The notes under the pieces are model-generated. The model was not told where the DNA came from and searched no databases. It saw only the letters and a program-made list of their open reading frames with translations. DNA of 64,000 nt from Diadema setosum. Its lineage: Eukaryota; Echinodermata; Echinoidea; Diadematoida; Diadematidae. Location of the stretch: the NCBI GenBank assembly GCA_033980235.1, contig CM067070.1, positions 30,188,394-30,252,393 on the forward strand. The letters are read 5' to 3'. The translations under genes and the position numbers were made by a program. Numbering within the stretch: position 1 is the stretch's first letter; the number at the start of each line of letters is the position of its first letter. Below are positions 36,431 through 46,603 of the stretch, in pieces.

Positions 36431-37118
36431 GTGACCCTGCACCTCAAAACAAACAAAAAGTCGCCAGACATTAATTTTTAGTTAAGACCATATTCTGAAA
36501 GAGCAGACTTTAAGCTTTAAAATGATGTATAACTCAAATCAAATGGACTCTCCTAACCTATCTATATATTGGGAAGAAAGCACAAACTCAGGAAAAGTGT
36601 GAACTGAGAAAAGAGACTCTGAAGTACAGTGTCTATTCAAGCGCTTAATCTTTACCAAACCGTGCTGGCTGTGTGATGAATGGGACAAAAAGCAGGAAGT
36701 AAACCACCAGAGTAACAGCAATGAAGGGATTATCAGATTAACCTGAAATTAAACATGCCTCATTAACACATTCTGTCCATAATTAATGCCAACTTTCCAA
36801 GCAGTAGCACTATCCTTTCAAAAGTTATTAGAGTTGAAAGTGAAGAGTGTGGACAAGGTTTTTCAGAAATGAAAAAAGGATTCTAAAGACACACCTAATC
36901 ACACTATTCTACCAAATATGTTCGAGATAAACTGGCAAAAAACACACTTTCCTGCCCGTTTTATGATACCAAATTTTAGCATAATGTAAAAAAAGACCTG
37001 CTCCTTCAGAAAATATGAAAAAGTCAAGTTCGGCTAGGTTAACCCATTTCACTTATTTTCAGTCCTCACGCAAAATCAGTGTGTGCGACTTTATGTTCGT
37101 TTTGAGGTGCACGGTCAC
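36431..37118 (+). mobile_element. A4: family A element, complete
   Basis: Opens gtgaccctgcacctc, closes gaggtgcacggtcac, 688 bp, with the duplication atat at 36427-36430 and 37119-37122. Sequence is close to A1, A5 and A8. Confidence 0.92.
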
Positions 37119-37459
37119 ATATAATAATACGGGCTATGTATCTTGGAAAAGTGATCACCACCATCGCCATCGACAATATTATACACGGCTATGTTTCTCT
37201 ATATTCTGTGCTATGGTCATATCTTTTTAGATAATAATAAATACGGGCAAAGTATCTTGGAAAAGTGATCGCCACCATCGATGGTGATATTCAATTTACA
37301 CATTTGTAGATGGGAATGAAGGACTGGATAACTAGAAAGAGAGGGAGAGAGGTGGAGAGGGGAAAGAGAAATATGGAGGTTGAATGAACATCTTCATGGC
37401 GCTATCTTTTTTGGCGGCGATTATGAATTACCTAGCTATGAAATTAGAGGAGAAACGTA

Positions 37460-37483
37460 CGCACACACACACACACACACACA

Positions 37484-37508
<25 letters not shown>
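37460..37508. repeat. (AC)n microsatellite
   Basis: Two runs of ac repeats separated by one aa step, absent from the paralogous position at 35450-35470, so it expanded after that duplication. Confidence 0.9.
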
Positions 37509-37514
<6 letters not shown>

Positions 37515-38015
37515 CTGCAAAATCTTTGCATAATGTTGTACCATTTTGCACATTCTAATATGCCGTTTTGTTCTTCCTTTGTAATACATTCGCCTCGATT
37601 TGTGCTCCTTCATTTTATCTCATTGCATCTCATCACTTTCCTTTCCAGCTATCCACTTCTTCATTCCCATATATAAAGTTGTAGATTGAATATTATCATT
37701 GATGGTGATGATCACCTCTCCAAGATAATCTGCCCATAAAATGTATATATGTATATATATATATATAACCTAGAAAGATATTACAAAAACACAGGCTGTA
37801 GGCAAACCTAGTCTTGTATATTTTATATTACGTTTTCAAAAGTCTGTTCAGATTATCTACCTTTCATCAAACAAAATTTAGATCACCAGCCTATTTCTCT
37901 CTCCTTCTTATTTCTTCTCATCCTATAGACTCCCCTGTTTCATTTGAAGAGCTCATAAATGTTCTGTAAACTGGCTTGAACAGGACCGGTGTTTTATCTT
38001 AGGTTTTCTTTATAT

Positions 38016-38702
38016 GTGACCCTGCACCCCAGAACAAACAAAAAGTCGCCAGACATGAATTTTTAGTTAAGACCGTACTCTGAAAGAGCAGACTTTAAGC
38101 TTTAAAATGATGTATAACTGAAATCAATGGACTCTCCTAACCTATCTAAATATTGGAAAGAAAGCACAAACTCAGGAAAAGTGTGAACTGAGAAAAGAGG
38201 CTCTGAAGAACAGTGTCCATTCAAGCGCTTAATCTTTACCAAACCGTGCTGGCTTTGCGATGAATGGGACAAAAAACAGGAAGTAAACCACCAGAGTAAC
38301 AACAGTGAAGAGATTATCACATTAAACTGAAATTAGACATGCCTCATTAACACATTCTGTCCATAATTGATGCCAACTTTCAAAGCAGTAGCACTATCCT
38401 TTCAAAAGTTATTAGAGTTGAAAGTAAAGAGTATGGACAAGGTTTTTCAGAAATGAAAAAGGTATTCTAAAGACACACATAATCACGCTATTCTACCAAA
38501 AATGTTTGAGATCAACTGCTAAAAAACACACTTTCCTGCCCGTTTTATGATGCCAAATTTTACCATAATGTAAAAGAATACTAGCTCTTTCAGAAAATAT
38601 GAAAAAGTCAAGTTCGGCTAGGTTGACCCATTTCACTTATTTTCAGCCCTCACGCAATATCAGTGTGTGCGACTTTTTGTTCGTTTTGAGGTGCACGGTC
38701 AC
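38016..38702 (+). mobile_element. A5: family A element, complete
   Basis: Opens gtgaccctgcaccccag and closes gaggtgcacggtcac, with the duplication atat at 38012-38015 and 38703-38706. The right flank runs directly into a (AT)n tract. Confidence 0.92.

Positions 38703-38765
<63 letters not shown>
38703..38765. repeat. (AT)n microsatellite
   Basis: About 28 at units between element A5 and the 38763-38949 hairpin. Confidence 0.9.
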
Positions 38766-38767
<2 letters not shown>

Positions 38768-38949
38768 TAACAAAGCTGCAACAAAGTTCATGCTGTATTC
38801 ACCAACGATTTATTTCTTCACACAAATTTTCGAGCGTCTCGCCGCCCTTTCTCAAGTGTTGAAAGGGCGGCGAGACGCTCGAAAATTTGTGTGAAGAAAT
38901 AAATCGTTGGTGAATACAGCATGAACTTTGTTGCAGCTTTGTTACTTAT
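38763..38949. repeat. Near-perfect hairpin, Penelope-like 3' end arranged head to head
   Basis: Arms of 89 bp (38763-38851 and 38861-38949) are exact complements around a 9 bp loop, tcaagtgtt. The rightward arm reads ggcggcgagacgctcgaaaa, then gaagaaataaatcg, then caacaaagtt-type sequence and on to an (AT)n tract. This layout resembles the 3' region of Penelope-like retroelements, which are often inverted and truncated and can target TA repeats. The assignment rests on recalled resemblance; the palindrome itself is directly visible. Confidence 0.6.
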
Positions 38950-38982
38950 CTTTTTATCTTGCCAACACGTGGACTACCTTAT

Positions 38983-39088
<106 letters not shown>

Positions 39089-39244
39089 TTGCGAATTCAC
39101 GTATTGGCTCCAATATAGCAAAAGAATCAAGAAATAAACTAGTAATGCATTATTTCGCCAATAAGAATGAGTTTATTGAACAACTCAAATTTTCGGTGGC
39201 CTCCACCTTCTTCTTCCCCGTCGAGACTCCTGAAGAAGGTGGAG

Positions 39245-39606
39245 GCCTGTAGAGCCCACTAATGTCAAAATCGCCCACTAATGTCAAAACAACCACTAAT
39301 GTCATAACACGTCGACGACAAATGTCAAAACAACCACTAATGTCATAACGCGTCGACGACAAATGTCAAAACAACCACTAATGTCATAACGCGTCGACGA
39401 CAAATGTCAAAACAACCACTAATGTCATAACACGTCGACGACAAATGTCAAAATCGGATCAACCACTAATGTCATAACACGTCGACGACAAATGTCAAAA
39501 TTTCCATTTTTACTGCAAATGTCATAACACGTCGACGACAAATGTCAAAATCGGATCAACCACTAATGTCATAACACGTCGACGACAAATGTCAAAATTT
39601 CCCAAT
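39245..39606 (+). repeat. 41 bp satellite, left arm
   Basis: The unit contains ccactaatgtcataacgcg, then tcgacgacaaatgtcaaaa, repeated at 41 bp spacing at about 39290, 39331, 39372 and 39413, then in longer variants with tcggatc or ttccattttt spacers. Confidence 0.85.
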
Positions 39607-39629
39607 TTTCTGCAAAATGTCCTGACGCG

Positions 39630-42600
39630 TCACAAGGGCGGATCGAGGAATGCCATAAAGGGGAGGCGCCTTTACAAAATCAAAGGTTGCCACGACCCTC
39701 GCCCCCCCCCCCCCTTTTCTTATTCTTATTTCTGCTGTGTTCACAAAATAAAGAGAGGGGGGCACTAAAGGGGGATGCGCCCCCTCTAAATCCGCGATTG
39801 CGTCAACCACAAATATCAATATTGGATTTACCACAAATGTCATAACACGTAGACCACAAATGTCATAACGCGACACAGGGGCGGATCCATGAATTGCGAA
39901 AAGGGGGGGGGGGGGGGGCTTTACAAAGTCAAAGGCTGGCGCGACCTCCTTTTCTTATTTTTGTTTCTGTTAGTGACGGTGCACGAGAGGGGGAAGCGCC
40001 CCCTTTCGATCAATCATTGCGTCAACCACATGGAAAAACTCAGTGCTTGCATTACAGGGGCGGATACAGGAATTTTGTAAAGGGGAGGCGTCTTTACAAA
40101 GTCAAAGGCTTGCGCGACCTTCCCCCCTCCCCATTTTCTTGTGTTGACGAAATAAAGAGAGGGGCACTAAAGGGGGATGCGCCCCCTCTCAATCCACGAT
40201 TGCATCAACAACAAGTCAAAATCGGGGATTAACCACAAATGCAATAACACGTCGACCACAAATGTCATAACGCGTTTACGGGGGGGGGGGGGGGGATCCA
40301 GGAATTCCGTAAAGGGGGGGGGGGGGGCGCATTTACAAAATCAAAGGCTGGCGCAACACTGGCGGGTGCACCAAGGGGATGAACCCCCTCTCGATGAACC
40401 CCCTCTCTACCCATCATTGCGTCAACCGCAAATATCAAAACTCATTGCTTGCATTACGGGGCGGATCCAGGAATTTCGTAAAGGGGAGGCGGCTTTACAA
40501 AATTAAAGGCTACCGCACCCCTCCCATATTTTTCTTTTTATCTATGTTGTTTTAACCAAAAAAAAAAAGAAAATAAAAGAAAGGGGGCACCAGAGGGGGA
40601 TGCGCCCCCTCCTGATCCATCATTGCGTCAAGCACAAATGACCAAACTCATTGCTTGCATTACAGGGGCTGATCCAGGAATTTCGTTAAGGGGAGGCGTC
40701 TTTGCAAAGTAAAAGTCTTGCGCGACCCTCCCCTCCCCTATTTTCTTCTTTTTATTTCTGTCGTGTTGACGAAATAAAGAGATTGGGCACTAATGGGGGA
40801 TGCGCCCCCTCTCAATCCGCGATTGCGTCAACCGCAAATGTCAAAATCGGGGATTAACTACAAATGTCATAACGCGTCGACCACAGGTGTCAAAATTTTC
40901 AAACTAACTGCAAATGCCATAACGCGTCACAGGGGGTGGATCCAGGAATTCCGTAAAGCGGAGGGGCGCCTTAAAAAAAAAAAAAAATCAAAGGCTGGCG
41001 TGACACCCCCCCCCCCCAATTTTCATCTTTATTTCTGTTGTTTTAACATACAATAGTGAGAGGGAGCCAGAGGTGGATGAGCCCCCTCTCGAATCATGAT
41101 TGCGTCAACCACAAATATCAAAACTCATTGCTTGCATTACGGGGGCGGATCCAGGAATTCCGTAAAGGGGAGGGGCGCCTTTACAAAATGAAAGGCTGGC
41201 CCGACCCTCCCCCTTTTCTTCTTTTTATTTCTGTTGTGTTGACGAAATAAAGAGAGGGGGCACTTAGGAGGGGGGGGGGTGCGCCTCCTCTAAATCCGCG
41301 ATTGCGTCACAGGGGTGGATTCAGGAATTCCATAAAAAAAGGGGGAAGGCTTTACAAATCAAAGGCTGGCACGACCCCCCCTTTTCTTATTTTTGTTTCC
41401 GTTGGTTTAACATACTATAGTGAGGGTGCACCAGAGAGAGAAGCCCCCCCCCCCCCCTTCTCAAAAATCATTGCTTGAAATTATGGGGGGGGGGATCCAG
41501 GAATTTTTTAAAGGGGAGGCGTACGTCTTCACAAGAAAGTCAAGGGCTGGCGTGACCTTCCCCCTCCCCCATTTTCTTCTTATTTCTGTTGTGTTGACAA
41601 AATAAAGAGAGGGACAGTGAAGGGGGATGCGCCCCCTCATAATCCGCGTTTGCGTCAACCAAAAGTCAAAATCGGGAATTGACCACAAATGTCATAACAC
41701 GTCGACCACAAATGTCATATCGCGTCACAGGGGCGGATGCAGGAATTCCGGAAAGGGGGGGGGGGGGCGCCTTTACAATTTCAAAGGCTGGCGCGACACT
41801 CTGTCCCCACCCCCCCCCCCCAATTCCTTATTTTTTTTCTGTTGTTTTAACCGAATAATTATAGTGAGGGTGCACCAGAGGGGATGCGGCCCCTCTCGAT
41901 CCATAATTGCGTCAACCACAAATGGAAAAACTCAATGCTTGCATTACAGGGGCGTATCCAGGAATTCCGTGAAGGGGAGGTGCCTTTACAAAATCAAAGG
42001 CTCGCGAGACACCACCCCATTTTCTTCTTTTCGGACACCATTGGGGATGCGCCCCCTCTCGATCCAGGATTGCGTCAACCACAAATGACTAAACCCATTG
42101 CTTACATTACAGGGGCGTATCCAGGAATTCCGTGAAGGGGAGGCGCCTTTACAAAATCAAAGGCTCACGCGACACCACCCCATTTTCTTCTTTTCATTTT
42201 CTCTTGTTTTAACAAAATATATAGAGGGGCACCATAAGGGATGCGCCCCCTCTCAATCCATGATTGCGTCAACCACAATGACCAAACTCATTGCTTCCAT
42301 TACAGGGGCGGGTCCAGGAATTCCGTAAAGGGGAGGGGGTGCACCTTTGCATAATTAAAGACTGACGCATCACCCCATCTTTTTATCATTTGTGTTGTTT
42401 TGAAGAAAAAAAATAGAGGGGGCATCAGAGGGGGATGCGCCCGTCTCGATCCGCGATTGCGTCAACCACAAAATGTCAAAACTCATTGCTTGCATTACAG
42501 GGGCGGATCCAGGAATTCTGTAAAGGGGAGGAGCCTTGACAAATTTAAAACCTGCCGCACCCCTATTTTTCATTTCTGTTGTTTAACAACAACAGAAATG

Positions 42601-42720
42601 CTTGCTCATTGCTTGTATTACAGGAGCGGGTCAAGGAATTCCGTAAAGCGTAAAGGGGAGACGTCTTCTCAAAATGAAAGGTTGACGCAATCCCCCTCCC
42701 CTTATTAATATCGTTTTATT
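39630..42720 (+). repeat. Tandem CAGGGGCGGATCC units, left arm
   Basis: About sixteen units starting near 39636, 39875, 40056, 40278, 40458, 40663, 40930, 41139, 41309, 41484, 41729, 41947, 42110, 42302, 42498 and 42622. Each opens ggggcggatccaggaattcc, then gtaaaggggaggcgcc, then a caaaggctggcgcgac block, a pyrimidine-rich block, gatgcgccccctct and cgattgcgtcaaccac. The terminal CAGGGGCGG resembles hAT ends, so these may be tandemly amplified MITE copies. Confidence 0.8.
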
Positions 42721-43000
42721 TCTTTTGTTTAAACGACAGTTAAAGCGGCAGTCTTTAATTGTGTAAAGGAGCCTCCATCACTTTACGGAATTCCTGGTTC
42801 CGCCCCCTGTAATGCAAACAATGGGTTTTGCCATTAACTTGTGGTTGACGCAGTCGCGGATCTAGAGGGGGACACGGTACCTCCTCCCCGTCTCTATTTT
42901 TGTTAACACACAAAAAAAAAAAATAAATGAAAAAAAAAAAGGCGAGGCAGTTTGCGCAACTTTTTGATTTTATAAACGCTTCTCTCCTTTACGGAATTTG

Positions 43001-43200
43001 NNNNNNNNNNNNNNNNNNNNNNNNNNNNNNNNNNNNNNNNNNNNNNNNNNNNNNNNNNNNNNNNNNNNNNNNNNNNNNNNNNNNNNNNNNNNNNNNNNNN
43101 NNNNNNNNNNNNNNNNNNNNNNNNNNNNNNNNNNNNNNNNNNNNNNNNNNNNNNNNNNNNNNNNNNNNNNNNNNNNNNNNNNNNNNNNNNNNNNNNNNNN
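43001..43200. other. Assembly gap, exactly 200 N
   Basis: A run of 200 N inside the right arm of the palindrome. A round figure indicates a placeholder and not a measured gap, so true length is unknown. Confidence 0.98.
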
Positions 43201-43606
43201 TTTTGACATTTTCGGTTGACGCAATCGCGGATTGAGAGGGGGCGCATCTCCCTTCAGTGCCTCCTCTCTTTATTTCATCAAGACAACAGAAATAAAAAGA
43301 ACGAAATGGGGAGGGAGGAGGGGCGCACCAGACTTTGACTTTGTAAAGACGCCTCCCCTTTACGAAATTCCTGGACCACCCCTGTAATGAGAGCAATGAG
43401 TTTAGTCATTTGTGGTTGACGCATGATGGATCGAGAGGGGCGCATCCCCTTTGGTGCACCCTCACTATAATTATTAGGTTAAAAACAACAGAATAAAAAT
43501 AAGAAATGGGGGGGGGGGGGAGTGTCTCGCCAGCCTTGATCTTGTAAAGGCGCCCCCCCCCCCCCCCGTACGAATTCCTGGATCCACCCCTGTGACGCGT
43601 TATGAC
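43201..43606. repeat. Gap-adjacent near-identical copy of 44105-44517
   Basis: The first about 400 bp after the gap repeat 44105-44517 almost exactly. I count about nine single-base deletions in this copy and one substitution. Examples: ggaccacc for ggatccacc, gcatgatgg for gcaatgatgg, gaataaaa for gaaataaaa, and shorter G and C runs. Similarity stops near 43606. This pattern is typical of unpolished long-read sequence of the same locus. Confidence 0.8.
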
Positions 43607-45964
43607 ATTTGCAGTACATCTGGAAATTTCGACATTTTTGTGGTCGACGTCTTATGACATTTTGTGGTTAATCCAATTTTGACATTTGCGGTTGGCGCAA
43701 ACGCTGATCGAGAGGGGGCGTATCCCCCTCTGGTGCTCCCTCGCTATGTTTTGTTAACGCAACAGAAATAAATATAAGAAAATGGGGTGGGGTCTCGCCA
43801 GCCTTTGATTTTGTAAAGGTGACTCCCCTTTACGGAATTCCTGGATCCGCCCCTGTAATGCAAGCAATGAGTTTTGATTTTTGTGGTTGACGCAATCAAG
43901 CATGGAACGAGAGGGGGCGCGTCCCCCTCTGGTGCCCCCTCACTATAACAATTTGTTAAAAGCCTTTGATTTTTTAAAGGCGGCCATCCCCTTTACGGAA
44001 TTCCTGGATCCACCCCTCTGACGCATTATGACATTTGCAATTAGTTTGAAAATTTTGACATTTGTATGTGGTCGACGTGTTATGACATTATGGTTAATCT
44101 CCGATTTTGACATTTTCGGTTGACGCAATCGCGGATTGAGAGGGGGCGCATCTCCCTTCAGTGCCTCCTCTCTTTATTTCATCAAGACAACAGAAATAAA
44201 AAGAACGAAATGGGGGAGGGAGGAGGGTCGCACCAGACTTTGACTTTGTAAAGACGCCTCCCCTTTACGAAATTCCTGGATCCACCCCTGTAATGAGAGC
44301 AATGAGTTTAGTCATTTGTGGTTGACGCAATGATGGATCGAGAGGGGGCGCATCCCCTTTGGTGCACCCTCACTATAATTATTAGGTTAAAAACAACAGA
44401 AATAAAAATAAGAAATGGGGGGGGGGGGGGAGTGTCTCGCCAGCCTTTGATCTTGTAAAGGCGCCCCCCCCCCCCCCCCGTACGGAATTCCTGGATCCAC
44501 CCCTGTGACGCGTTATGACATTTGTGGTCGACGTGTTTCCATTTATAATTAATGCCCGATCTTGACTTGTTGTTGAAGCAATCGTGGAATTAGAGGGGGC
44601 GCATCCCCATTTAGTGCCCATCTCTTTATCTGGTCAATACAACAGAACTAAAAAGAAGAAAATGGGGAGGGGGAAGGTCGCGCCAGTCTTTGACTTTGTA
44701 AAGACGCCTCCCCTTTACAAAATTTCCGGATCCGCCCCTGTAATGCAAGCAATGAGCTTTTCCATTGTATTATGTGGTTGAAGCAATGATGGATCGCGAG
44801 GGGGCGCTTCCCCCTCTCGTGCACCCTCACTATATTAGGTTAAACCAACAGAAACAAAAATAAGAAAAGGGGAGTCGCGCCAGCCTTTGATTTTGTACAG
44901 GCGCCCCCTCCCCCCCCCCCCCTACGGAATTCCTGGATCGGCCCCTGTATTGCGTTATTACATTTGTGGTTAATCCAATACTGATATTTGTGCTTGACGC
45001 AATCTCGGATTTAGAGGGGCGCATCCCCCTTTAGTGCCCCCTCTCTTTATGTTTTTTTTTTTTTCAACACAACAGACATAACAATAAGAAAATGGGGGTG
45101 GGGGCGAAGGTCGCGCCAGCCTTTTATTTTGTAAAGCCGCCTCCCCTTTACGGAATTCCTGGATCCGCCCCCGTAATACAAGTAATTTCTGGTTGCAAAA
45201 AAAAAAAAAAAAAAAAAAATGGGGGGGGGGGGGGACGTGTCGCGTCAGCCTTTGATTTTGTAAAGGCGCCTCCCCCCCCCCCTTTACGGAATTCCTGGAT
45301 CCCCTTCCCCCCGTGACGCGTTACTGTGGTCGACGTGTTATTGCATTTGTGGTTAATCCCCGATTTTGACTTGTGGTTGACGCAATCGCGGATTGAGAGG
45401 GGGTACATCCTCCTTTAGTGCCCCTCTCTTTATTTCGTCAACACAAGAAAATGGGGAGGGGGTAAGGTCGCGCCAGCCTTTGACTTTGTAAAGACGCCTC
45501 CCCTTTACAAAATTCCTGGATTCGCCCCTGTAATGCAAGCAATGAGTTTGTCCATAATTTTATGTGGTTGACGCAATGATGGATCGAGAGGGGGCGCTTC
45601 CCCCTCTCGTGCACTCTCACTAACAGAAACAAAAAGAAAAGGGGGTCGCGCAAGCCTTTGAATTTGTAAAAGCCCCCCCCCCCCCCTTTACGGAATTCAT
45701 GGATCCGCCCCTGTGTCGCGTTATGACATTTGTGGTTGACGTGTTATGACATTTGTGGTTAATCCAATATTGATATTTGTGGTTGACGCAATCGCGGATT
45801 TAGAGGGGGCGCATCCCCCTTTAGAGCCCCCTCTCTCTATTTTGTCAAGACAACAGAAATAAAAATAAGAAAATGGGGGGGGGGGGGAGGGGGCTGAGGG
45901 TCACGCCAGCCTTTGATTTTGTAAAGGCGCCTCCCCTTTATGGAATTCCTCGATCCGCCCTTGT

Positions 45965-46290
45965 GACGGGTCATGACATTTTTGCAGAAAATTGGGAAAT
46001 TTTGACATTTGTCGTCGACGTGTTATGACATTAGTGGTTAATCCGATTTTGACATTTGTCGTCGACGTGTTATGACATTTGCAGTTAAAATGGAAATTTT
46101 GACATTTGTCGTCGACGTGTTATGACATTAGTGGTTGTTTTGACATTTGTCGTCGACGCGTTATGACATTAGTGGTTGTTTTGACATTTGTCGTCGACGC
46201 GTTATGACATTAGTGGTTGTTTTGACATTTGTCGTCGACGTGTTATGACATTAGTGGTTGTTTTGACATTAGTGGGCGATTTTGACATTA
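45965..46290 (-). repeat. 41 bp satellite, right arm, inverted
   Basis: Mirror of 39245-39606: gacatttgtcgtcgacg, then cgttatgacattagtggtt repeated, with the same long variants in mirrored order. Confidence 0.85.
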
Positions 46291-46385
46291 GTGGGCTCTA
46301 CAAGGCCACCGAAAATTTGAGTTGTTCAATAAACTCATTCTTATTGGCGAAATAATGCATTACTAGTTTATTTCTTGATTCTTCG

Positions 46386-46388
<3 letters not shown>

Positions 46389-46432
<44 letters not shown>
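46389..46432. repeat. (AT)n tract at right edge of the giant palindrome
   Basis: About 22 at units immediately outside the inverted repeat. Confidence 0.9.
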
Positions 46433-46434
<2 letters not shown>

Positions 46435-46536
46435 AGAAAGGACGATACTCATTTAGTAGGTTGGTGATGACTTTTTGTAATATATGTCTTGTATGACTGT
46501 GTGAAATCTCATTTCACTGGATACATAATGAACAAT

Positions 46537-46603
46537 ATGAAGAGTTTGTTCGCAAAAACCGATAAGTCCATATTTGCCAAATGGAGATATTTGCGATTAA
46601 AGA
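46537..46603 (+). mobile_element. B5: family B fragment
   Basis: Opens atgaagagtttgttcgc, then joins directly to gccaaatggagatatttgcg, which normally lies near the other end. This is an internally deleted copy, and its second end is missing. Confidence 0.7.

Larger units (their letters stand above)
35359..37925. repeat. S: shuffled local duplications
   Basis: 35359-35585 recurs directly at 37378-37625 (ggttgaatgaacatcttcat, gccgttttgttcttcctttg). 36155-36310 recurs directly at 37227-37375 (cacatttgtagatgggaatg) and inverted within 37640-37925. A tggtcatatctttttaa block occurs at about 36403 and 37211. Element A4 is inserted among these. No coding frame recognised. Confidence 0.7.
42770..45960 (-). 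repeat. Tandem CAGGGGCGGATCC units, right arm, inverted
   Basis: About fourteen units in reverse orientation, recognised by ggaattcctggatccgcccc near 42790, 43375, 43575, 43845, 43998, 44275, 44485, 44725, 44930, 45160, 45290, 45510, 45695 and 45945. Confidence 0.8.
39089..46388. repeat. Giant inverted repeat, about 7.3 kb
   Basis: The left edge ttgcga and right edge tcgcaa are followed inward on both sides by the same sequence inverted: caagaaataaactagtaatg, then ggcgaaataatgc and gtggcc. After that come 41 bp satellite units and then tandem CAGGGGCGGATCC-type units, which face one way to about 42720 and the other way after about 42770. Each arm is about 3.65 kb. The left arm has 28 extra bp (39095-39122) and an extra cctccacctt hairpin at 39200-39250. 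The arms are not exactly collinear inside, and 200 N lie right of centre. It contains no recognisable coding frame. Confidence 0.85.

Noticed and set aside
36539..36721. A recurring open frame of about 60 codons (MLLLWWFTSCFL...) in several family A elements
   Set aside because: It recurs only because the elements are close nucleotide copies. It is broken in A1, A3 and A7, has no recognisable domain, and lies in an element too short for a transposase.
39200..39250. Hammerhead-ribozyme-like core (ctgaaga, ggtgg/ccacc stem, gaaa)
   Set aside because: The ctgaaga box and the gaaa box occur on opposite strands or in different arms. The third stem cannot be placed next to gaaa, so no complete ribozyme fold exists here.
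39245..39606. CRISPR-like array of 41 bp units
   Set aside because: There are no unique spacers of constant size, the whole unit repeats, and the context is animal DNA. It is a satellite.
41627..42088. 153-codon frame in the palindrome arm
   Set aside because: It follows the tandem unit, recurs with different frames in other units and contains homopolymer-coded stretches. No protein family is recognisable.
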